Positions 44,913-52,663 of a stretch of 64,000 nt of DNA are shown here, piece after piece. Position 1 is the stretch's first letter; the number at the start of each line of letters is the position of its first letter. The position numbers and the translations under genes were made by a program. Origin of the DNA: Ch67 sp041395845 (GTDB taxonomy: Bacteria; Pseudomonadota; Gammaproteobacteria; Pseudomonadales; Ketobacteraceae); NCBI GenBank assembly GCA_041395845.1, contig JAWKZS010000006.1, forward strand, positions 124,001-188,000. Reading direction: 5' to 3'. The notes beneath the pieces were generated by a model. The model was not told where the DNA came from. It was given only the letters and a program-made list of their open reading frames with translations, and searched no databases.

Positions 44913-45431
44913 TCAGCGGGCGCGGACTTTTTCCTTGTCCTTGTGCTCTTTTTCCAGCTTCTTGCGAATGCGGTCGCGCTTGAGTTTCGAGATGTGATCC
45001 ACGAACAGCTTGCCATCCAGATGATCCAGCTCGTGCTGGATACACACCGACAGCAGACCGTCGGCGATCAGTTCGAACGGCTCACCCTTGCGATTGAGGG
45101 CTTTCACCCGGATCTTTTCCGCCCGGGTGACCGTTTCATAGAAACCCGGCACCGACAGGCAGCCTTCGTCGTACTGCTGCTCGCCTTCGACCACCTCGAA
45201 TTCCGGATTGATCAGCACCAGGGGTTCGTTCTTGTCTTCCGACACGTCGATCACCACGATGCGCTGGTGCACATTGACCTGGGTGGCCGCCAGACCGATG
45301 CCCGGTGCGGCATACATGGTCTCCAGCATGTCATCCGTCAGTTTGCGTATTTTGTCGTCAACATTTGTGACCGGCTTGGCCTTTGTACGCAGACGAGGGT
45401 CAGGAAATTCGAGAATATCCAGTAATGCCAT
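44913..45431 (-). CDS. def: Peptide deformylase
   Basis: Deformylase removes the N-formyl group from nascent proteins. The 172-residue metalloenzyme has all three family motifs: GIGLAATQVN, EGCLSVPG (metal Cys) and QHELDHLDGKLFVD (HExxH). It is the first gene of def-fmt-rsmB-trkA-trkH and faces the LysM gene across a 236-base divergent control region. Confidence 0.97.
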   Translation of the reverse strand: MALLDILEFPDPRLRTKAKPVTNVDDKIRKLTDDMLETMYAAPGIGLAATQVNVHQRIVVIDVSEDKNEPLVLINPEFEVVEGEQQYDEGCLSVPGFYETVTRAEKIRVKALNRKGEPFELIADGLLSVCIQHELDHLDGKLFVDHISKLKRDRIRKKLEKEHKDKEKVRAR

Positions 45432-45667
45432 CTTGAGAATGCCGCTTTTCTAGTATAACTATAGAAGGTATTGCTAAGATTATGATCATACAGGGTTTGC
45501 AGCCGATTCCTCTGCTACACTCGAAACGGTCTATAGTTAAAGACCACGGTTGCCAAACTGCAGCTACACTGTAGATGACAGCGTCAGTAATGGCCCTGAA
45601 AACCCGTTCCCGTATGCGTAATAGCTGCCTGAACACAGGCATTGATAATGATAAAGGGATTCTCACC
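45432..45667. other. Divergent intergenic control region between def and LysM gene
   Basis: These 236 bases are clearly more AT-rich than the neighbours and must hold promoters for both housekeeping operons. AT-rich, -10-like boxes (TATAGT and TATACT on the minus strand near 45452-45466) are visible close to def, but no confident -35 pairing could be assigned. A short frame here that joins the LysM gene lacks a ribosome site and is not called. Confidence 0.5.
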
Positions 45668-46717
45668 ATGATGAAATCATTTCTCAGGCTGGTAGGTGGC
45701 TGTCTGATCGGTGTAGCGGTCCAGGCCTCGGCCGTGGAACTGAAACCGGGCCATCCTGACGTTTACCCGGTGAAGCAGGGAGATACCCTGTGGGATATTT
45801 CCAACGCCTTCCTGAGCGATCCCTGGCTGTGGCCGGAACTGTGGCAGGTGAATCCCCAGATCGCCAACCCTCACCTGATCTATCCCGGTGACCTGATCAA
45901 GCTGGTGTATATCGACGGCAAGCCCGCACTCACCGTTGAGCGTGGCCCCCGCACCATCACCTACAAGAAAGGCGACACCATCAAGCTGACCCCGCAGGTG
46001 CGGGTCGAGCAGCTGGATTCGGTGATTCCGGCGATTCCGCTGGAGCATATCCAGAGCTTCCTGGTAAACAACCGGGTGCTGACCGAAGACGAAATCCAGG
46101 CGTCCCCCTATATCCTGGCCGGTGACGAAAATCATATCGTGATGGGGTTGGGTGATTACATTTACGGTCGTGGTGACTGGTCCGAACCGCACCAAGCTTA
46201 CGGCGTTTACCGCAAAGGCCCCGCCTATATCGATCCGCAATCCAAGGAGGTCCTCGGTATCGCCGCGCTGGATCTGGGCATGGCACGTTTCGAAAGCGTT
46301 GAAAGCGATGTGGCCCGCTTCAAGGTGACGTCTTCCCGCGAAGACATGCGCCCGGGTGATCGCCTGCTTCCCACCGAAGAACGCAAGGTGGATTCCGTGT
46401 TCTATCCGAAGTCCCCGGATGGCGATGTGAATGGTCAGATCATTCATGTGTTCAGCGGCGTGCGTAACGTCAGCCAGTATGACGTGGTGGTGCTGAATCT
46501 GGGTGATCGTGACGGTATCAGCATCGGTGACGTGCTGGCGGTGCATACCAAGGGTGAAGTGGTGCGCGATCGCGTCACCAAGGAACTGGTCAAACTGCCG
46601 GATGAGCGGCGTGGCATCCTGATGGTGTTCCGCACCTTCGAAAAGGTCAGCTACGGTCTGGTCCTGCGGGCAGAAGCGCCGCTGCAGGTGTTGGATGTGG
46701 TGAAGAATCCGTCCTGA
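45668..46717 (+). CDS. Exported LysM-domain peptidoglycan-binding protein
   Basis: The 349-residue protein has a signal peptide (about 1-24, ending VQASA) and one LysM domain at about residues 32-85: YPVKQGDTLWDISNAFL and NPHLIYPGDLIKLVY. A 260-residue C-terminal region of unknown fold contains repeated GDxL-type turns. LysM binds N-acetylglucosamine-containing glycans. Proteins of this type are consistently encoded next to dprA and opposite def in Pseudomonas-like genomes; a cell-wall role is inferred. The ATG 45668 follows AAAGGGA. An upstream in-frame start without a ribosome site is disregarded. Confidence 0.9.
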   Translation: MMKSFLRLVGGCLIGVAVQASAVELKPGHPDVYPVKQGDTLWDISNAFLSDPWLWPELWQVNPQIANPHLIYPGDLIKLVYIDGKPALTVERGPRTITYKKGDTIKLTPQVRVEQLDSVIPAIPLEHIQSFLVNNRVLTEDEIQASPYILAGDENHIVMGLGDYIYGRGDWSEPHQAYGVYRKGPAYIDPQSKEVLGIAALDLGMARFESVESDVARFKVTSSREDMRPGDRLLPTEERKVDSVFYPKSPDGDVNGQIIHVFSGVRNVSQYDVVVLNLGDRDGISIGDVLAVHTKGEVVRDRVTKELVKLPDERRGILMVFRTFEKVSYGLVLRAEAPLQVLDVVKNPS

Positions 46718-46738
46718 TGGCAATAGTGTTTCCTCCTG

Positions 46739-46765
46739 ACGGCCAGCCTTGCTGGCCGTTTTTGT
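46739..46765 (+). terminator. Rho-independent terminator between LysM gene and dprA
   Basis: ACGGCCAG (46739-46746) pairs with CTGGCCGT (46752-46759) around a five-base loop, followed by TTTTTG. It lies 22 bases after the LysM stop, so dprA should be transcribed from its own promoter or by read-through. Confidence 0.85.
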
Positions 46766-46850
46766 TTGTATGCCTTACCCCAAGCGCCTGATATTCCGCG
46801 CTTGTTTGCCTGGCGGCTGTCTGTCTGAAAATCCCTTTTGGTTTTCTGTC

Positions 46851-47972
46851 ATGGACGTGCAAGAACTTTCCGCCTGGCTGGCCCTGTGGCGGCTGCCCGG
46901 TGCCGGCCCCGCCCAGTTTGAGGCGGTGCTCGATCAGTTTGGTGATATCGGTTCGCTGTTTACCCGGTCGTCTGCGCAACTGGCAGACTGGGGCTTCGAC
47001 GCCGAACAGATCCGCCAGATCAGTGCCTTTGCGGCCGGTCAGCCCGGTGAGTTGCAGGCGGGGGTGCAGCGGGATCTGGACTGGCTGCAGCAGGCGCCCC
47101 ACCATCATATTCTGACCTGGCAGCATCCGGGCTATCCGGCGTTACTGCGGCAGATTCGCGGCGCGCCACCGCTGCTGTTCGTGCGGGGTCAGGTCGAGGT
47201 GCTGGATCTGCCCCAGATTGCCATCGTCGGCAGCCGCCATTGCAGCCGTCAGGGCAAGGAACTGGCACAGCAGTTTGCCGCGCATTTTTCCCGCCATGGC
47301 TTTGTGACCACCAGCGGCCTGGCCCTGGGTATCGATGCGGCTGCCCACAGCGGTGCCCTGGAGACCGGCCGCACCATTGCCGTACTGGCCCATGGCCTTG
47401 ATTCGGTATTCCCGGTACGCAACCGTGGGCTCGGGGAACAGGTGATGGAACAGGGTGCGCTGGTGTCGGAGTTCCCCATTGGGGTGCAGCCGCGGCCGGA
47501 ATTCTTTCCCCGCCGCAACCGCATCATCAGTGGGCTCAGTCTGGGGGTGCTGGTGGTCGAGGCGGCACTGAAGAGTGGTTCACTGATCACGGCCAATGTG
47601 GCGGCTGATCAGGGCCGCGAGGTGTTTGCGATTCCCGGCTCCATCCACAATCCGCTGGTGAAAGGCTGTCACGCCCTGATCCGCAACGGTGCCAGGCTGG
47701 TGGAAACGGCGGATCAGGTGGTGGAAGAGCTGCGGCCCCTGTTGGGTTATCTGCAGCAGCCGAGTCTGTTCCCGGAGCCGTTGCCGCTGGTGGACTATCC
47801 GGCGGATTCCCCGGAACAGCGCCTGCTGCAGGCCATCGAGTACGAACCCTGCTCCGCCGACCAGCTGATCCAGTTGACCGGGCTGCCGGCGGCCGAGGTG
47901 AATTCCACCCTGGTGCTGCTGGAACTGGATGGGATGATCCGGCAGCAGCAGGGTGGGTATTGCCGGGTCTAG
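46851..47972 (+). CDS. dprA: DNA-processing protein DprA (Smf)
   Basis: DprA binds incoming single-stranded DNA in natural transformation and loads RecA. The 373-residue protein has an N-terminal SAM-like helical domain (about 1-70), the Rossmann core with VGSRHCSRQGKELAQQ, TSGLALGIDAAAHSGAL and FPRRNRIISGLSLGVLV, and a C-terminal winged-helix domain (about 305-372). The ATG at 46851 is preferred; in-frame starts upstream overlap the terminator. Its TAG stop shares the CTAG sequence with the stop of the convergent beta-barrel gene. No other competence gene is in the window. Confidence 0.95.
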   Translation: MDVQELSAWLALWRLPGAGPAQFEAVLDQFGDIGSLFTRSSAQLADWGFDAEQIRQISAFAAGQPGELQAGVQRDLDWLQQAPHHHILTWQHPGYPALLRQIRGAPPLLFVRGQVEVLDLPQIAIVGSRHCSRQGKELAQQFAAHFSRHGFVTTSGLALGIDAAAHSGALETGRTIAVLAHGLDSVFPVRNRGLGEQVMEQGALVSEFPIGVQPRPEFFPRRNRIISGLSLGVLVVEAALKSGSLITANVAADQGREVFAIPGSIHNPLVKGCHALIRNGARLVETADQVVEELRPLLGYLQQPSLFPEPLPLVDYPADSPEQRLLQAIEYEPCSADQLIQLTGLPAAEVNSTLVLLELDGMIRQQQGGYCRV

Positions 47973-48682
47973 AACCGCCAGCCAATGCCGAATGACACCA
48001 CCGGGTAAAGATCAAACTCCTTCAGATCGTCTTCCAGGTTCTGTTCTTCCTTGCGCACTTCGGCCTGCACGGTGGGATCAGTGGAAAAGTCTACCGGATT
48101 GCCGAACGGATCTTCTGCCGTACCGCGGGCATCCAGATCCACCTCGGGGGAGCCCTGGAACAGAATGCCCACATCGAACGACAGCAACAGGCCGCCGGTG
48201 TTGGCCGGTGAGTGGCCCCAGCCGATGCCCAGGTAGGGTTTGAAGCCGTCGCCCAGGGTCATGGTCGAGGTCACCTGCAGGGTGTCGCCCACATCGACGG
48301 TGTATTCTTCGTCACCGATCTGATAGGTACCGACGCCGCTGCCGACGCCGCTGATTTCATTGTCCACGTTGAAGCCACCGGCGCTGATGCGGAAGCCGCC
48401 GCCGAACGGATGCCAGTCGATCAGGGCGCCGACGCTGGACAGTTCCAGCGAACCTTCATACTCGATGTCGTCCTCGTCGAAGGTGTCGTCGTAGTCGTAC
48501 TGGTTTACCTGCACCCGCACGCTGAGGGTGTCGCTGATGATGTAATCGGCTTCCAGACCCAGGCCCAGGGTGCTGGCCTTGGCGGCAATGCCCAGATTGC
48601 CGGCGTTAGCCAGGGCGGGCAGCAGCATCAGGCATGCGCCCAGGGCGCTGGCGAACAAGGGGCGGTGCAGGCGGAATGTCAT
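47969..48682 (-). CDS. Outer-membrane beta-barrel protein, unknown function
   Basis: The 237-residue protein has a signal peptide (about 1-27, ending LANA) and alternating amphipathic strands such as GIAAKASTLGLGLEADYII, FKPYLGIGWGHSP and GGLLLSFDVGILFQG. It ends in the outer-membrane Phe signature (VSFGIGWRF). It resembles small OmpW/OmpA-barrel-like proteins, about eight strands. Two acidic loops (DDTFDEDDIEYEG and EVRKEEQNLEDDLKE) may be extracellular. It is convergent with dprA, overlapping by four bases. Confidence 0.8.
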   Translation of the reverse strand: MTFRLHRPLFASALGACLMLLPALANAGNLGIAAKASTLGLGLEADYIISDTLSVRVQVNQYDYDDTFDEDDIEYEGSLELSSVGALIDWHPFGGGFRISAGGFNVDNEISGVGSGVGTYQIGDEEYTVDVGDTLQVTSTMTLGDGFKPYLGIGWGHSPANTGGLLLSFDVGILFQGSPEVDLDARGTAEDPFGNPVDFSTDPTVQAEVRKEEQNLEDDLKEFDLYPVVSFGIGWRF

Positions 48683-48883
48683 CGGGAATACTCCTTGGTG
48701 AATCCATCACGAACGGTGGCAGATGGCCGGCGGCAATCTGCGCGCCTGACCCTGGTTTCCAGCCTAGCAGACCCTGGCGCAGCCGCCCGCTCCCCTTGCA
48801 ACCCTGCAGCGGCTGGGGTACCTTGCCCGCCTCGATTTTCCTGCCGCAGCGCGTCCCGCTTCACAGATGACAGGTATCACGCC

Positions 48884-49393
48884 ATGAGCCAGCCTTTTGT
48901 CGCCATCCTGATAGGTTCCGACGCCGACTATCCCCAGGTCGAGCCGGCCATTGATACCCTGAAAAAGTTCGGCATTACCCTGGAAGTGAAAGTGGCATCG
49001 GTACACCGGGCGCCGGACCTGGCCCAGGGTTATGTGCGCGATGCGGATAAGCGGGGCTGCGCGGCGTTTATCTGTGCCGCGGGTCTGGCGGCCCATCTGG
49101 CCGGTTTGGTGGCAGCTAACACGATCAGGCCGGTGATCGGTGTTCCCCTCGAGGCGGCACTGGATGGCCTGGATGCCCTGCTGTCCACCTTGCAGATGCC
49201 CGGCGGGGTGCCGGTTGCCACCATGAGCATTGGCAAGGCCGGAGCCAGGAATGCGGCGTATCTGGCGATCCAGATGCTGGCGCTGACGGATGCTGCCCTG
49301 GCCCAAAAACTCAAGGATGACCGCGCCGCTGGCGTGAAAAACGTGCAGGAAAAGGATGCCGCCCTGCAGGCCCGCCTGGCGGCCAAGGGCTGA
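48884..49393 (+). CDS. purE: PurE-family N5-CAIR mutase / AIR carboxylase
   Basis: PurE shifts a carboxyl group in purine synthesis to make CAIR. The 169-residue protein shows the family motifs GSDADYPQV at the start, a His-Arg pair in SVHRAPD, AGLAAHLAGLVAA, and MPGGVPVATMSIGKAGARNA. Several usual residues differ: SAHRTPD is SVHRAPD, and the common AHLPG is AHLAG, so it is somewhat divergent from standard PurE. No purK is adjacent. It lies between dprA/beta-barrel and tsaC, four bases before tsaC, so it is co-transcribed with tsaC-hemF-aroE. Confidence 0.85.
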   Translation: MSQPFVAILIGSDADYPQVEPAIDTLKKFGITLEVKVASVHRAPDLAQGYVRDADKRGCAAFICAAGLAAHLAGLVAANTIRPVIGVPLEAALDGLDALLSTLQMPGGVPVATMSIGKAGARNAAYLAIQMLALTDAALAQKLKDDRAAGVKNVQEKDAALQARLAAKG

Positions 49394-49397
49394 TCCC

Positions 49398-49961
49398 ATG
49401 CTGTCGCTACGACATCGCCTCGGCATCGCCCACGCCCTCGCCAAGGGCGGCGTAATCGCCTATCCCACCGAAGCAGTGTGGGGCCTGGGCGCTGATCCGT
49501 TCAATCCGGCGGCGGTGGAAAAACTGCTGGCACTGAAACACCGCCCTGCCCACAAGGGCCTGATCCTGGTCGCGGCGGATCTGCAGCAGATTGCACCGCT
49601 GCTGGTGGGGCTGTCCCCGGAGCAGCGGCGTCAGCTGGAGGGTACCTGGCCCGGCCCGGTAACCTGGCTGATGCCCGACCCCAATCACTGGATTCCCCAG
49701 GGGGTGAAAGGCCGGTTCGACACCATTGCGGTGCGAGTAAGTGCTCACCCTGTCGTGCAGGACCTGTGTCGCCTGTGGGGTGGGCCGATCATATCAACCA
49801 GTGCCAACCGCTCCGGTGAACCGGCCCTGCGCTCCGAGTGGGCGATGCGCCGCAACCGGTTACTGACGGTGGATTACGTGGTGCCGGGCCAGACCCAGCA
49901 GCGCAAGAAGCCATCTGAAATACGGGATTTACAAACCGGGCGTATCATTCGCGCCGGCTAA
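49398..49961 (+). CDS. tsaC: Threonylcarbamoyl-AMP synthase TsaC
   Basis: TsaC makes threonylcarbamoyl-AMP from Thr, bicarbonate and ATP for t6A37 modification of tRNAs. The 187-residue YrdC-type protein has IAYPTEAVWGLGADPFN near the start, KHRPAHKGLILVAADLQQI, and ISTSANRSGEPALRS. The ATG at 49398, four bases after purE, gives the short TsaC form without the Sua5 extension. hemF follows 11 bases later. Confidence 0.95.
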   Translation: MLSLRHRLGIAHALAKGGVIAYPTEAVWGLGADPFNPAAVEKLLALKHRPAHKGLILVAADLQQIAPLLVGLSPEQRRQLEGTWPGPVTWLMPDPNHWIPQGVKGRFDTIAVRVSAHPVVQDLCRLWGGPIISTSANRSGEPALRSEWAMRRNRLLTVDYVVPGQTQQRKKPSEIRDLQTGRIIRAG

Positions 49962-49972
49962 GGGAGACACCC

Positions 49973-50893
49973 ATGCACAACATCGATCTGAACGCGGTCA
50001 AAACCTACCTGCTGGCCCTGCAGGACGACATCTGCCGTCAGCTGGAGGCGGAAGAACGCGGCGGCCAGCGCTTTCTGGAAGACAGCTGGACCCGCGAGGC
50101 CGGTGGTGGTGGCCGCTCCCGGGTGCTGGAAGGCGGTGAAGTGTTTGAAAAGGCCGGGGTGAACTTTTCCCACGTGTACGGTGAGGGGCTGCCCAAGTCC
50201 GCCACCGCGCACCGGCCGGAACTGGAAGGCCGCTCCTTCCAGGCCATGGGGGTGTCCCTGGTGATTCACCCGCGCAATCCCATGGTGCCCACCTCCCACG
50301 CCAACGTGCGCTTCTTCATTGCCGAGAAAGACGGCGCCGATCCGGTCTGGTGGTTCGGCGGCGGTTTCGACCTGACCCCCTACTACGGCAACCAGGAAGA
50401 CTGCGTGCACTGGCACCAGACTGCCAAGGACGCCTGCGATCCCTTCGGTGCCGATGTCTATCCCCGCTACAAGCAGTGGTGCGACGAGTATTTCTTCCTC
50501 AAGCACCGTAATGAAACCCGTGGTGTGGGCGGGTTGTTCTTCGATGACCTGAACCACTGGGAATACGAGAAGTGCTTCGCCTTCATGCGCAGCGTCGGCG
50601 ATGCCTACATCCGCGCCTACCGCCCTGTCGTGCAGCGGCGCAAGGATCTGCCCTATACCGAACAGCAGCGCGACTTCCAGCTCTATCGCCGGGGCCGCTA
50701 TGTGGAATTCAACCTGGTGTACGATCGCGGCACCCTGTTCGGCCTGCAGACCGGCGGCCGCACCGAATCCATCCTGATGTCCTTGCCGGCTCTGGTGAGC
50801 TGGAAATACAACTGGCATCCGGAGCCGGGCAGCGCCGAAGCCAAACTCCACACCGATTTCCTCGGCGCACGTGATTGGTTATCTGGCCAGTAA
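49973..50893 (+). CDS. hemF: Oxygen-dependent coproporphyrinogen III oxidase
   Basis: HemF converts coproporphyrinogen III to protoporphyrinogen IX with O2, in haem synthesis. The 306-residue enzyme is full length with HPRNPMVPTSHANVRFF, WWFGGGFDLTPYYG, KHRNETRGVGGLFFDDLN and RGRYVEFNLVYDRGT. A strong AAGGGAGA ribosome site precedes the ATG. It lies between tsaC and aroE. Confidence 0.97.
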   Translation: MHNIDLNAVKTYLLALQDDICRQLEAEERGGQRFLEDSWTREAGGGGRSRVLEGGEVFEKAGVNFSHVYGEGLPKSATAHRPELEGRSFQAMGVSLVIHPRNPMVPTSHANVRFFIAEKDGADPVWWFGGGFDLTPYYGNQEDCVHWHQTAKDACDPFGADVYPRYKQWCDEYFFLKHRNETRGVGGLFFDDLNHWEYEKCFAFMRSVGDAYIRAYRPVVQRRKDLPYTEQQRDFQLYRRGRYVEFNLVYDRGTLFGLQTGGRTESILMSLPALVSWKYNWHPEPGSAEAKLHTDFLGARDWLSGQ

Positions 50894-50918
50894 GCAAGTA
50901 TTCACTGACGAGCAGCAC

Positions 50919-51740
50919 ATGAGCATTGACCGCTACGCCGTGATGGGCAACCCCATCAAGCATTCCAAATCGCCCCAGATCCACAAGGCGTTCGCCCTGC
51001 AGACGGATCAGGACATGACCTACACCGCCATCCTGGTGCCGGAAGACGGTTTCCGCGAGGCGGTGGACAAGTTCCGCGCCGACGGCGGCAAGGGGCTCAA
51101 CGTGACCGTGCCCTTCAAGCTGGAAGCCTTCGACCTGGTGAACAAGCGCAGCGAGCGGGCGGAACGGGCCGGCGCGGTGAACACCATCGTCGTGCGAAGT
51201 GATGGCTCACTGTTCGGTGACAACACGGATGGCGTGGGTCTGGTGCGGGACATCACCCACAATCATGATGGCCGGCTGACCGGCAAGCGGGTGTTGATCC
51301 TGGGGGCTGGCGGTGCAGTGCGGGGTGTGCTGGCGCCCATTCTCAACGAAAAGCCGGCGCTGGTGGTGATTGCCAACCGGACCTTCGACAAGGCCCGCCA
51401 GCTGGCGGAGGAATTCCAGGATCTGGGGCGGGTGGAAGCGGTGGCGCTGTCCCGGCTGGAAGGCCCGTTCCACTGGATCATCAACGGCACCTCTGCCAGT
51501 CTGGCTGGCGATCTGCCGGAACTGCCTGCCGGCGTGGTGGATCAGCATACCTGTGTCTACGACATGATGTACGGCAAGGAACCCACGGTGTTCATGGCCT
51601 GGGCGCTGGAACAGGGCGCCGCCAAAGCCTATGACGGTCTGGGCATGCTGGTGGAGCAGGCGGCGGAGTCGTTCCGTCTGTGGCGCGGGGTCATGCCGGC
51701 GACCGGCCCGGTACTGTCGGAACTTCGTGCCGCCCTCTGA
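50919..51740 (+). CDS. aroE: Shikimate dehydrogenase
   Basis: AroE reduces 3-dehydroshikimate to shikimate with NADPH. The 273-residue protein has YAVMGNPIKHSKSPQIH, the catalytic Lys in LNVTVPFKLEA, the Asp in DNTDGVGLV, NADP motif LILGAGGAVRGVL and NRTFDKA. The ATG at 50919 is the family start; an in-frame start 16 codons upstream overlaps hemF. It ends this operon; a terminator lies about 105 bases downstream. Confidence 0.96.
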   Translation: MSIDRYAVMGNPIKHSKSPQIHKAFALQTDQDMTYTAILVPEDGFREAVDKFRADGGKGLNVTVPFKLEAFDLVNKRSERAERAGAVNTIVVRSDGSLFGDNTDGVGLVRDITHNHDGRLTGKRVLILGAGGAVRGVLAPILNEKPALVVIANRTFDKARQLAEEFQDLGRVEAVALSRLEGPFHWIINGTSASLAGDLPELPAGVVDQHTCVYDMMYGKEPTVFMAWALEQGAAKAYDGLGMLVEQAAESFRLWRGVMPATGPVLSELRAAL

Positions 51741-51844
51741 TGTCTGAGTGAATGTGCGACATCATGTCGCATGGTCAGGGTTTCTGTCCGAGGTTATCCT
51801 GATCCGCGTAATGACTGTGTTGATATGCCCTTTGCATAAAAGGC

Positions 51845-51880
51845 GCCCCGGTTTGCTCCCAACAGGCCGGGGCTTTTTCT
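51845..51880 (+). terminator. Rho-independent terminator after aroE
   Basis: GCCCCGG (51845-51851) pairs with CCGGGGC (51867-51873) around a 15-base loop, followed by TTTTTC. It lies in the 292-base gap between aroE and the Spy-like gene and ends the purE-tsaC-hemF-aroE transcript. Confidence 0.8.
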
Positions 51881-52032
51881 TTTCTGGCCCCGCCCGATTT
51901 CCGCTTCCTCAATCCTTCCACAATTCCCCAATATCCCTGCACATTGCCGTTTCATACTGGGCACCATGGCATCCACGGGAACCAACCCGACCGGATCCGT
52001 TCAAACCCTTTACCTGTTTCAGGAGAAACGCC

Positions 52033-52554
52033 ATGAAAAAGACATCCCGTATCGCAACAGCCCTGCTGATGGCCGGTGGACTTACCCTGATCGCGGCGCC
52101 GGCCGTGCAGGCCGAACCCGGCTTTGAGCGTGGCATGGGCATGGGCGGCAAACACTGCCCGATGGCCCAGATGGGTCACCACGGCATGGGCGGCATGAAA
52201 GGCCACAAAGGCGGTTACGGCCACGATCGTGGCGCTGGCTTCCTCAAGGGGCTGGATCTGACCGAAGCCCAGGAAGACAAGCTGTTCGAGATCCAGCACG
52301 CCCTGGCGCCGGCCAAGCGCGAATACCACAAGGAAATCCGCAAGCTGCGTGAACAGCAGCGCGAACTGGTGCAATCCGCCAGTTACGACAGCGGCAAAAT
52401 GAAAAAGCTGGTCGACCAGGAAACCAAACTCACCGCCGAGCACCGCCTGAAGATGGCCGAGGCCAAGCACAAGATGTATCAGCTGCTGACCGAGGAACAA
52501 CGCAAGCAGGTGGCAGAGCGGGAGGCCCAGCGCCCGCAGCGGCCGGGTCGCTGA
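52033..52554 (+). CDS. Spy/CpxP-family periplasmic protein
   Basis: The 173-residue protein has a signal peptide (about 1-27, ending AVQA), a Met/His/Gly-rich segment (MGMGGKHCPMAQMGHHGMGG) that may bind metal, and the LTxxQ motifs of the Spy/CpxP family as LTEAQEDKL and LTEEQRKQV at the two ends of a helical domain. Family members are periplasmic chaperones or envelope-stress sensors; metal-responsive relatives (ZraP, CnrX-like) share the His/Met-rich parts. The ATG 52033 follows AGGAGA. It is a single gene with no kinase-regulator pair nearby. Confidence 0.85.
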   Translation: MKKTSRIATALLMAGGLTLIAAPAVQAEPGFERGMGMGGKHCPMAQMGHHGMGGMKGHKGGYGHDRGAGFLKGLDLTEAQEDKLFEIQHALAPAKREYHKEIRKLREQQRELVQSASYDSGKMKKLVDQETKLTAEHRLKMAEAKHKMYQLLTEEQRKQVAEREAQRPQRPGR

Positions 52555-52663
52555 CCGCACTGTGGCGGGGTGGTGATGTACTGCCCCGCTCCCTTCGGAT
52601 TTGGTGAAGGTGAAGCGGCTGGTTACACTAACAGGAACCTGATTGCCAAGGACTCCCGTCATC

